NCBI GenBank assembly: GCA_907165275.2
Contig: OU015655.1
Span: 13,466,501 to 13,530,500 of the forward strand
Length of the DNA stretch: 64,000 nt
Direction of reading: 5' to 3'
DNA from: Zygaena filipendulae
Taxonomy: Eukaryota > Arthropoda > Insecta > Lepidoptera > Zygaenidae
In this document: positions 57,101 through 64,000 of the stretch, in pieces
How the letters are laid out: every line of letters begins with the position of its first letter
Position numbering within the stretch: the first letter of the stretch is position 1
Program-made: the position numbers and the translations under genes
The notes under the pieces: generated by a model
The model's input: the letters and a program-made list of their open reading frames with translations, nothing else
Database searches by the model: none
Told to the model about the DNA's origin: nothing

Positions 57101-58537
57101 AATAATGAAACAAGGAGCAGATCTTCTTTTTCACTGGTAGTTTTCCAGTAAAGTCTGTGATGGAATTACATAATAGTGGGTGGAACATAGAACAACACAT
57201 GGAATGAAAAGTGAATGTGAAATTGAATGAAATTATTCAGTGTTTTTTTTTTTATAGTTGATAACTGGGGCCATATTTATGAATAGCTCGAATTACTTTT
57301 CACACATGGAATTGCCAGATTTGCATGTGAACGCTTAAAAAATTTATGAGCATGCACTCAGTTCCTGTTGAGTTTTGTCTCACACTCTGTACAGTAGTCT
57401 ACCACCAATGAAATCAGTTTCTCACCTGTAATAGTACTACAAAAAGCTTGTGCTGTATCCCATATTTGGTATGCCATGTAATCCTTGCTGACACTGTCAG
57501 GATATCCTTGTGGAAGGAATATCCTGGTGAACCAATCAGTCATGTCATGATGGTTCCCTTCATCCAATACAACAATGTTTCCTTGATCTAAAGCAAATGA
57601 AAAACTTGTATTTCTTACAGAAAATTAAATAATTAAATTTCTGCTTTGACTGCTATTTGAAATAAGTGTATTTATCTATAGGTACAAATTGTAGTAGAGA
57701 TTAATGTGAATTTTTAGATAGAGGGTGGGTTGTAAAGTGGCCTATAGGCTATAGGTAGAGGATAAAAAGAGGGGAGGGTCCTGAGGGTTTGAATGGAAGT
57801 ATCATCAGTTTCGAAGTCAATCATAGAAATTAAGTTCAGGCACAGGTGATCACCTCATGACATGATCAACCTCAGACCAATGATTGTTCAATGAGTGGTC
57901 GATAGCATGACATGACAATGACATGGGTGGCAGTATATAGACTGTATTTTGTTTTAAACAGTAACTAGTACAGTGAACCACAAAGGATTGGCTCTGCAGT
58001 ATACTAAATCGACATTATACCTCACAGCGCTATCAATAACACTGGAACATACCCTTTGCCACCAAAAACTCATAGTTATACACCTAATAGTAATACTGAA
58101 AACATGAAGTGGTGTTAGAAACAATAAAAACAAAAGCATTAAAAAAATCTGTGAATTTTTTTTGGTATATGTTAGGATATAATATTGTTATATTGCACAA
58201 AAACGGTATCTTTAATTAAAAATTGGCATAGGTCATCAGTGAGAATACTTTTAATCTCAACCATATTTCAACACAAAAATTTTCTCAAGGAAATCCTGAA
58301 ATTCATGCAGATGACACATCGTCGTCGTATCAGGTCGTATAGAATAAAACTGTAGGTATGTACACGGGTAACAAAATAAAAGCTACGAAGCAAGTTGCCT
58401 TCAGCTTGTTACAGACATTTTAAAGTTATTTATATTGAACTGCTATGTTTACCAGGAGGCTTAACGTAAAATCTCTGCCTGGACGTCGAACCATACTTTT
58501 CTTTTATCAAAATTTCCCCTTCATGAAGTTTGTACAT
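45178..58537 (-). CDS. RUSF1: RUS1 / DUF647 family protein (RUSF1, formerly C16orf58), complete
   Basis: Nine minus-strand exons: 58453-58537, 57426-57587, 56602-56740, 55737-55894, 54490-54631, 53403-53611, 51480-51736, 46473-46689, 45178-45470. All have GT-AG borders with matching phases, giving 553 aa ending in TGA (45180-45178). DUF647 hallmarks appear in order: FLPQGYPDSVSKDY, YQIWDTAQAF, LATQEVLRGVGVG, TVTWVIKDGCGHLGKIVFA, WRLYADTLNDAAM, VAGGATRVAMTQH, NLADVAAKDSAQETAVNLL and TLNEPRLLHVVDGYL. The conserved C-terminal WDLSKHLLVVDEWRV precedes a tail of about 70 residues, acidic and Ser/Thr-rich, that the human protein (468 aa) lacks. Exon 8 carries an Ala/Gly/Arg-rich GC-heavy insert. 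The founding plant members RUS1/RUS2 act in UV-B response and auxin transport; the animal function is not established. Hydrophobic stretches around LLASFTALFIISVFG and VILAIIICAI fit a membrane protein. Convergent with citrate synthase. Confidence 0.93.
45579..45693. repeat. Short inverted-repeat element with (GCC)n
   Basis: CCACAGTCTTTGCGGCGG (45579-45596) is exactly inverted at 45676-45693. Between them lies a GCC-triplet run. It begins 109 bp before the last RUSF1 exon. Confidence 0.75.
45770..45930 (-). repeat. CAGCTAGT short interspersed repeat
   Basis: ACTAGCTATTCCCCGCGGTTT to GGCGTAAAAGCGCAACAGAC. RUSF1 last intron. Confidence 0.75.
46021..46350 (+). mobile_element. MITE, AGTCCGTC/TGACGTCA family, full-length
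   Basis: GGGCATGTTGACTAATTTTA to TATTAGTCCACATCCCCA, about 120 bp from RUSF1 exon 8. CRE sites near 46148 and 46194. Confidence 0.88.
46719..46954. mobile_element. MITE, GGACGCAGATAAGCAATA family, copy 3 (inverted)
   Basis: Same family in the opposite sense. One end is 30 bp from the acceptor of RUSF1 exon 8. Confidence 0.88.
46958..47560. mobile_element. Helitron-like terminal region (TCTAGACACG...), copy 1
   Basis: TCTAGACACGCCGGTAGCGTG forms a 7-bp stem (GACACGC/GCGTGTC), followed by GCACCGTGTGTAATATTACA and CGAACC. Further text such as ACTGACTGACCTATAGACC is typical of repetitive insect DNA. Related starts lie at 49097 and 49471. Confidence 0.5.
48085..48255 (+). pseudogene. Copia-type gag fragment
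   Basis: The frame reads MYTVQDLADIGKVMEDASIA then AILLRLLGGLSPQYAPL and a stop. This resembles the Copia gag segment L-x-DIGK-x-x-x-D...LLxxLPxxYxPL. No protease, integrase or LTR is seen nearby. Confidence 0.45.
48271..48460 (+). repeat. LINE 3' tail (TTGTTGCGCAGC family)
   Basis: AGTTTGTTGCGCACTTGCGC through AGCGCTAGGAAGCTGTGAAG to a TTTGACTATGACTTTGATTT end. Confidence 0.75.
48680..48975 (+). pseudogene. PIF1-like helicase C-terminal remnant (Helitron type)
   Basis: The frame reads TLHQIIYIGLSRVKTLDG, then VHLINLDPSQIKA and IVEYNRLRTLWRPDM, then a Lys-rich end and stop. This is the last PIF1 helicase motif (YVALSRV-x-x-LDGL) and C-terminus found in Helitron RepHel proteins. The upstream helicase and Rep parts are absent, so it is a dead 3' fragment in RUSF1 intron 7, about 120 bp from a Helitron-like terminal repeat. 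Confidence 0.65.
49097..49560. mobile_element. Helitron-like terminal regions, copies 2 and 3
   Basis: TCTAGACACGCAATAGCGTG (49097) keeps the 7-bp stem with a different loop; TCTAGACACGGTGTAGGATG (49471) is degenerate. Both continue with GCGAGCAGCAC-GTGTGTAA. Confidence 0.5.
49792..50286. repeat. 170-bp near-perfect inverted repeat
   Basis: Arms 49792-49962 and 50117-50286 are almost exact reverse complements, separated by about 154 bp. Each arm starts an ORF from ATGAAAATGGAAGCCAAAGT (MKMEAKVCAYLSTSPTKEL, then WVPSSVDNPEIYSKEHRTWL). I do not recognise the peptide. RUSF1 intron 7. Confidence 0.88.
50313..50640 (-). mobile_element. MITE, AGTCCGTC/TGACGTCA family, inverted
   Basis: AGGGATGTTGACAACTTTTG to TTTTTGCCAAATAGCCTA. 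It is inserted after the first 20-odd bases of a CTAGCTG-type repeat (50293-50312). Confidence 0.85.
50993..51150 (-). repeat. CAGCTAGT short interspersed repeat
   Basis: ACTAGCTGTGCCCCGCGGTGT to GTTCAGCCGTTTTTGCGTGA. RUSF1 intron 7. Confidence 0.8.
51895..52092 (+). mobile_element. tRNA-derived SINE, head missing
   Basis: Matches the 62.2-kb SINE from GGTGGGGGTGGACTTTGTG to GATCTGTGTGTTGTGAAG with an A-rich tail. RUSF1 intron 6. Confidence 0.82.
52645..52757 (+). repeat. Retroelement 3' tail (GTGTTGCAGATGTCC family), copy 3
   Basis: GAAAGCCAGTTCCCATCCCC to GGCGGTAATCCCCATCAGGG, lacking its end. RUSF1 intron 6. Confidence 0.72.
52762..53083 (-). repeat. CAGCTAGT repeat, AAGAGTAGAATC subfamily
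   Basis: ACTAGCTGTGCCCCGCGGTTT, (GACA)n, then ATTCAATGTACAGAATCGCG and TTTTATTATAGTATAG. It ends where the 53084 MITE starts. Confidence 0.8.
53084..53340. mobile_element. MITE, CCTTATTCACTATGACCA family, copy 3
   Basis: TGACCAACAACATTTCTTGCCC to CGTTATGGTCATAGTGAAC. It ends about 60 bp from the end of RUSF1 exon 6. Confidence 0.8.
53341..53390 (+). repeat. Retroelement 3' tail fragment with poly(A)
   Basis: TTTGCCCCCTATGACATAAA plus a poly(A) run, abutting RUSF1 exon 6. Confidence 0.6.
53725..53945 (+). mobile_element. MITE, AGTCCGTC/TGACGTCA family, ends missing
   Basis: Interior only: ACGTAATCAAAAAATAACGG, GAGTTGAAATTTCGCGTG and TTTAATGCGCTTTATC; the CRE is mutated (TGCCGTCA). Confidence 0.75.
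54205..54372 (+). repeat. LINE 3' tail (TTGTTGCGCAGC family)
   Basis: GCTGGAGAGTTTGTTGCGCAG to AATAAAGGATTTGACTTTGA, the most intact tail. Confidence 0.78.
55103..55320. mobile_element. MITE, CCTTATTCACTATGACCA family, copy 4
   Basis: GGGCCCTTATATATCATAG to ATCATAGTGAATAAGGGC, without internal insertions; about 215 bp, which is probably the native size. Confidence 0.85.
55348..55492. mobile_element. Palindromic MITE, TTGAATCGCTCGAATTAC family
   Basis: Arms GAATCGCTCGAATTACTTTC... and ...GTAATTCGAGCGATTC are inverted over about 45 bp, flanked by GGGGT-like ends. RUSF1 intron 4. Confidence 0.8.
56140..56310 (+). repeat. CAGCTAGT short interspersed repeat, diverged
   Basis: ACTAATATTATACTACTAAC to CGCGGGCGAAACCGCGTGGG. 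RUSF1 intron 3. Confidence 0.68.
57267..57355. mobile_element. MITE, TTGAATCGCTCGAATTAC family, half element
   Basis: GAATAGCTCGAATTACTTTTC and CACATGGAATTGCCAG match the left arm of the 55.4-kb copy. It ends 71 bp past RUSF1 exon 2. Confidence 0.6.
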
Positions 58538-58669
58538 TTTGGTTTTGATTAACAATAATCAGTTTTAACTAACGACTTTTTATTTGTATTACAAATCTAC
58601 AATCGGAAATCGGAATCGCAAAATTTGCGAATTACAAAATTTGTTGTAGATATTAGGAGGTAGATAGGT

Positions 58670-58861
58670 ACCACAGACGAATAAGAGAACAACACAAAAC
58701 ACAAATTAACTAGAGGTACACTGAGCAAATATCACTACGTTTTAAGAGTAGGCACTTCCATACTAATCGCTGATCCGATCTATGAAAACATTTTGTGCCA
58801 ACCATACCAATGCGGTCATAGAAATTTGGACAGACAGTATGTTCTCTTATTCGTCTGTGGT
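58670..58861. mobile_element. 192-bp MITE with perfect 21-bp inverted ends, upstream of RUSF1
   Basis: ACCACAGACGAATAAGAGAAC (58670-58690) is exactly inverted at 58841-58861. No coding capacity. Its near end is 133 bp from the RUSF1 start codon. Confidence 0.85.
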
Positions 58862-61012
58862 TAAGTATTCCAAAGTTGGTAAAAAAGTTAGCGCATAAAT
58901 CCATAGTAACTTTTGGTTCAAGGGAGTGTCGCTGGCCTAGGTACCTGGATAGGTACTCATTCTCCGTCTACGATAGGTACAAACAGACCTTTTTTTATGG
59001 CAATTGTCATTAATGACATTGTTTCCAGTGTCGCGTTAATTTCCTTGGAATCATCCGTACAACGACCAAAACTTTAGAGTGAAAGAGAGAAAAAACAACC
59101 AACGCCTTAGAGAGAAAGAGAAAGAAGGGTATACCACTCGTCTAGTTCTTCATTCTCCATCTACGGTATACCCTCGGTATACCACAGAAGCCCACAGATT
59201 TATTTTTTTTCGTTTATTTATCCCTCAGAACAAATTCTTCTGAGATTTATCCTATATAGGAAAGGCTAAGAGTACAGGGCCCATACTGCCAATTCTGATG
59301 GGCCCACAGATTACAAAATTAGTGTGATATATTTTTTTATTGTTTTTGGAGATGTAACCTACTGTCAAATCGGATTTCAAAGATGCGGAAAGGAACCCTT
59401 ACTGCTTGTTTTAGAAAGCTATGTAATTATAAGATTGCATTACTAACGTTTCATTTTTGTGTGAAATTATTAAAGAGAGGTAGATATAATTTTAAAAAAG
59501 GCGTCTGCAACCACAACCTTGAAGAATAAGATAGCTATAAGATAGATATATATAGTAGGTAATGATTGATAATAGGGTACTTGCATGAACTTTTTTTTGG
59601 TCTATTCTAAAGATATATGGCCTACTTAAACAAAGCAAGAAAAAAAAAAATATATGCATAAATTAATTAAATAGAGCGTTTCAAAGTTCCTACTTTAGAC
59701 TTTACCGCCGAAACGCGGCATGACGTCACTAGTTCAAAATTACGCCTTATTAATCTGTGATAAAAATGTCACTGTCGTATTGACAGGGTCATGTGACACT
59801 GACAAACAGATAACTTCAATATCCAACTCAGAACAATAAATATCTTTAAAATATTGACAAAATTTCTAATAATAAATTTCATGCAAGTACTTTCTTTGGT
59901 AGAGGCTGTATTCCAAACTGACAGTAATTTATAGAAGAAATTGTTCGTTATGGGTTGTCGACGAGTGAAAGCCGTACCGAAAACACGTGTGTCACGTTGT
60001 GTTCGTTATTTCAGTCACTTTTCAGCATCTATTTTGGACCCTGAGCAGGAAACTGGCTTTCAAGAGAGCCATGTTTTAACTTGGGGAACAATCTAACATT
60101 GTCTTTGGCGTTTCGCCATAATTGAAGAAGTAGATAAAGAGCTTTTTATTGTTAAGAAACATTGTCATTGGCAAATTATAATTATAGACGCCATTATTAA
60201 AGAAGAAGATGTTCGTTATGAACCAGCTGACGATTTAGTGATCGTAACAACCAATCCAAAGTCATAAAAACATTTGATTTGATTGAACTTAGTTACCTTG
60301 AACCATAGGAATCTTTTAATTTTTTGTTTATTACGCTCCTAGTATGTGAGTTGCTTATAAATATCTGACTTGGCTGTATAAACTTACTTTTCATTGCCTT
60401 CTTAATCAACGCTTTTTCATCATTTTAAAAAAGATCATGTTTTATCTATGAAAAAGATTGTAAAATTTCTTCTAAAAAATTTCTGTGTTTTATTTTTATA
60501 CAAAAATTCTTACGCATTTCTAATCTAAATTATAAGCATTATTTTTATGCGTAGGATTCAGTTTATTAGATGTATTTTAACTTCTAACGGTAAAATACAG
60601 CGCGTGAAAAGATTGGTGAGTAACAATTTCTACTTTACATCACAACTGAAACCAAAATAAATATCCGTTTTATACCCTTCGGGGGAAAAACGGTTCTATT
60701 TTGTGATTTCACTACTTAGGTACTCAAGTCTCAAGTTAGACATAAGTCTAGTTAATTTGTGGTCTCAAGTTTGTTACCTACCTATTTGTTGCCTACTTTT
60801 AAAGTTTTTGTTCAAGTTTCTGTTTATGATTGTTGCAGTTTGTTGTTTTTTTGTTCAAGATAAGTACCTACCTAGTTTTAATTCCTCAACCCTCATCATG
60901 TATAACAAACAGTGTATACCAGAAAAAACAATTCTGATGAAAATATGTTAATACCAAGTGGTAGAAACTATATTTATTATGGTAAAGTAAATGTGGAAAT
61001 AAACTTATTAAA
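58862..61012. other. Intergenic region between RUSF1 and the receptor gene
   Basis: Divergent upstream DNA. A retroelement tail ending in AAGAAGAAGA near 60140-60210 shares about 50 bp (GTCATTGGCAAATTATAATT) with 35240-35300. No exon is convincing. The receptor's 5' UTR and promoter probably lie in 60600-61012. Confidence 0.5.
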
Positions 61013-63466
61013 ATGGTTTTTGTCGGTTCGAAAGAGTCTGTTCTGGGTATTTCACCAAAGAACGTTAATACTAATGGGGAATTGGCAATGCAAGTTATCG
61101 AGGAGTCGAGCGAAAGCGACGACGGCAATGACGTGCAATATGAATGTAAAAATATAAACACAAAAAATGCCGTGGCTCATTTGCCTGGGGAGCTGGTTCC
61201 GTCGTCTTCCCAACCGGCTTTCGGCAGTGTGAATGTGACGAGTTCTGAACACGTTCAATTCGGCCACAACACTTACTTCCATGGCAATGTTGTTATTAAA
61301 CAATTCATACACCCAAAGTCCGGAACTGACAACCCATCTTACACTAAAACTGAGGAGGAAACAGTTGAAGACAAACATTTAAAAGAGAAAGCTGTTAATT
61401 CATGTAAGTTAGTCCAATTTGATCTCAACACTTACTTAGTAACTAGCTGTGCCCCACAGTTTCACCCACATGATCCCAAAAGGGATTCCCACTGGAACAT
61501 TATTTTTCCAAAATTAAAGTAGCCTTACTTACTCCTTATAACATCAGCTATCTGTCAGTGAAAGAACCGTTAAAATCGGTCCAGCAATTCCAGAGATTAT
61601 CTGGAACATAGAGACAGATAGAGAAATTTTTTTTATTGTTTGCCACTCTACATCTCTGTATGTAATAAAAAGCAGTGGTGACTTGCATTAATAAACCCCT
61701 ATTAAAATATTATATCATAAATGCAAAAGTAACTATGTCTTTGTCTCTCTGTTACGCTTCACGCTTTAACAGCTCAACCGATTGGCCCCAGGGTAAGTGT
61801 TAAAACTAATTTTATCTGTCCACTAAAGGTTACTTCTGACTAATTACGAAATTTCCTCTCTCCAAATGCTATTGAATAAGGACATTCAATAATATCCAAT
61901 GATTATATATGAAGAGCAAAATTGAACCTTGTATTATCGCTATTATAGATGGTTTACACTTCCATAAGTAGTAAGGAAGAAAGTTCAATCTACCAACTTA
62001 CTTAATCAAAAAATAGACAGCAACGTCCAAACAGTGAGCATCCCTAAGTAAATTCAACAATACATTTCTTCACCCTACTTACTTGCCGGCCGCCTTCTAC
62101 ATGGTGGCAAGTAGTAAGTAATAAGTCGGCGGGGAGCGAGAGACGAAGCAAGTGGGTGTACGCACTACTGTCCTGTCTGAAAAATGGAAGTGATTTCTTC
62201 TATTACCCGATTGGCACAATGGTCACCATGCCTGCCCGCTAATCGAGAGGTTCCAGATTCGATTCCCGGTGGGGATGGACTTTGTGTGATGAACACAGGG
62301 TTCCATGTTCCAGTCTGGGTGTGTATATATATGTATATCTATAGTATAATATATATTATGTAATAATATGTGTAGTATATACCATGTTTGCTTGGTTTCT
62401 ATGACACAAGCTTATAGCTTAGTGTGGGATCAAGTAGATCTGTGTGTTGTGAAGTGGATTATTATTATTATTATATCTTGCGGCAAGTTGCTACTTAATC
62501 ACTTACTTGTCGGCCGATGTCCACACATGGTTTTTCTTACTTATGGAAGTGTAAACCGCCATTAGGGCTTTAAATATTTGTATATACAACGTGTTAATGA
62601 ATTAACTGAAAACCTGATACACCCCATTTAAAAAAAATAAACAATAATATGATTAAAATATATTTTATGTCGAAAAAATGTATATTTTAAAAGTTATTTA
62701 ACATTACTTCGGGGTTGACCTATCTACGAAATTCCAAGCGCTACGCCCGCGCCTACCGGTTCGATTGTTTTTGCTGCGGGCGGCGTACGCGCCAAATATT
62801 GTATTATAAATAATTTAGACATGGGCTAATAAAAATGAAAAAATATAACCTATATTAAAACATGGTGCGATCGATTCGCTAGTTGATTCTGAGCAAACTA
62901 CTTTCTAGTTTTCAGTTAATTCATTAACACGTTGTATATATTGAACAAATTATTTATAAGTAATATCTACTGAGGAACTAGAAATAAATAGAATATTATT
63001 ATAAAAATACTATCTTAAAATTGATAAATGTTACTTATAAAAAATAAATAGCTACTCAAAATACCAACTACTTAAACAAGTACTTAAAGTGCCTATGTGA
63101 TACATCTTGCTCTCTCCGAATTTGAATTGTTTTGTGCTGTGCCCTATAAACAGGGTCCATAAAGAAATGTTTACTAATTATCTCAACACCTTATGTTACT
63201 TAATGGATGTACAATAAATAAATAAATAAAATATAATCTGTATGTGCACAGATAATATAATACTATACTAGGGTATGTGTATGTTTTTTCAGCTATCATT
63301 AAGTTCAAATTTCGTTTGTGGCACAAGTTGGTGTGTGCTGCAGTGTGTGTTGTCATCATTGGTGGGATATGTGTAAACATATTCTTACTAAGAAGTCAAA
63401 GTGTTCAGGACGCAAGTATAAACACACCACACAATGGTGGTATCACGGACAGCAATGTTTCATCCA
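61013..63466 (+). CDS. Probable transmembrane peptidoglycan-recognition protein (PGRP-LC type), 5' part
   Basis: Two coding exons, 61013-61403 and 63293-63466, join in phase (T|CT). The next donor is at 63467 (A|GTAAGT), so the gene continues past the window. The 188 residues seen are an acidic Ser-rich cytoplasmic tail (IEESSESDDGNDV), then SSEHVQFGHNTYFHG and VVIKQF, then a basic stop-transfer stretch (IKFKFRLWHK), one membrane span at about residues 144-163, and the start of an ectodomain. The (V)QxG-NxTYxxGxVxIKQF pattern just before the span is what I associate with insect long PGRPs. In Drosophila PGRP-LC and -LE a cryptic RHIM there recruits Imd and triggers the NF-kB (Relish) response to DAP-type peptidoglycan. 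The PGRP/amidase domain itself would be downstream and is not visible, so the family call is inference. The start ATG is chosen because the frame is open from it and TAA/TAG codons precede it. Confidence 0.68.
61440..61625 (-). repeat. CAGCTAGT repeat just inside receptor intron 1
   Basis: ACTAGCTGTGCCCCACAGTTT to AGAGATTATCTGGAACATAG, starting 37 bp after the exon 1 donor. Confidence 0.75.
61949..62560. mobile_element. Inverted-end element (GGTTTACACTTCCATAAGTA) containing a SINE
   Basis: The 20-bp end at 61951-61970 is exactly inverted at 62539-62558. Subterminal TTACTTGCCGGCCG-like motifs occur near both ends. A tRNA-derived SINE sits inside. Confidence 0.78.
62206..62474 (+). mobile_element. 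tRNA-derived SINE
   Basis: Head has box A (TTGGCACAATGG) and box B (GATTCGATTCCC) at tRNA spacing. The body GGACTTTGTGTGATGAACAC continues to GATCTGTGTGTTGTGAAG, and the tail is (ATT)n. The cloverleaf does not close at the acceptor stem, so it is not a working tRNA gene. Confidence 0.85.
62583..62944. mobile_element. MITE, ACAACGTGTTAATGAATTAAC family, both ends present
   Basis: Inverted ends of about 28 bp: ACAACGTGTTAATGAATTAA with CTGAAAAC, and its complement. Flanks suggest a TA-type target site. Lies in the receptor gene intron. Confidence 0.85.
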
Positions 63467-64000
63467 GTAAGTTCTTAAATATTGAATTTAATTTTTGTCC
63501 TTCAAATTATTCTTGATTATTGTTCACTCATAAAACATTTGGCAGAATATCTATCCATTAAAAGAAAAATGTGTTTGATGCTTCTGAGTTCTGACTGTTC
63601 TTTATTAATTTAGTAAACCTGACTGTTCTTTATCACAACATCTGAGTTCTGTACTTCGTTTGTTGCTTCAAAGTAAACAGGATAAAAATCAGTCGTGATC
63701 AAAATGTAGGTAGTGTTTATTAGTGGGTACTGGGTTGATAAAAAAGTTATTTCCCGACATAAGAGCGTTTTTGTTTTAATCAAAGTCCCTTTACGGCCTG
63801 TTTTTTCACGATATAATAAACAAAACCAAAATCAAGTTCAATTGGAACTACATATGTTCATTTCGATCTGTGCAAATTTCGATCCTATAAGAGATGGTAG
63901 TAGACACCTGGTAGATTTAAGTCGCGTTTCATTTGAGTAATCATCAATGTATCTTTCACCCAATGACATTTTTGTACATATTGTTATAACGGATGGAGGC
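63467..64000 (+). other. Receptor gene intron 2 start
   Basis: From the donor at 63467 to the window end I see no further exon or known repeat. Confidence 0.5.

Noticed and set aside
62206..62280. Functional tRNA gene (plus strand)
   Set aside because: Same boxes, but the sequence continues into a SINE body found elsewhere in the window and no cloverleaf closes.

Overview
This looks like nuclear DNA of a moth or butterfly (Lepidoptera). Compact exons are separated by AT-rich introns full of short repeats of the kind common in Lepidoptera: elements running from a TAATATTATAAA-like start to a CCGCGG...CAGCTAGT end, tRNA-derived SINEs, LINE 3' tails and many inverted-repeat MITEs. All gene calls come from exon-by-exon translation with splice sites and phases checked by hand.

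Four protein-coding genes are visible. (1) Minus strand, 322-7208: a secreted serine protease of peptidase family S28 (K12H4.7 / thymus-specific serine protease type). Eight exons are present and the last lies beyond the left edge. (2) Plus strand, 8918-39569: a complete mitochondrial citrate synthase in nine exons (466 aa). Its 19-kb first intron holds a minus-strand Jockey-like LINE with a target-site duplication, and intron 2 uses a GC-AG splice pair. (3) Minus strand, 45178-58537: a complete RUS1/DUF647 family gene (RUSF1) in nine exons (553 aa), convergent with citrate synthase. (4) Plus strand, from 61013 past the right edge: the first two coding exons of a probable transmembrane peptidoglycan-recognition protein of the PGRP-LC kind, with a cytoplasmic tail carrying a VQFG (cryptic RHIM-like) core and one membrane span.

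Layout: 1-7208 protease and its repeat-rich introns; 7209-8917 short divergent promoter region with a CpG-rich MITE; 8963-27989 first citrate synthase intron (LINE at 14705-17065, nested MITEs, an orphan Ig-like exon candidate on the minus strand near 26.8 kb); 27990-39569 remaining citrate synthase exons; 39570-45177 citrate synthase 3' UTR and convergent intergenic DNA with one exon-like orphan ORF; 45178-58537 RUSF1, whose 4.8-kb intron 7 holds Helitron-like and Copia-like remnants and a 170-bp inverted repeat; 58538-61012 upstream DNA; 61013-64000 receptor gene.

The genes are unrelated in function (secreted proteolysis, TCA cycle, RUS1-family membrane protein, innate immunity). I see no operon-like or cluster logic linking them. 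The unusual content lies mostly in the mobile elements and in how they sit against splice sites and promoters.
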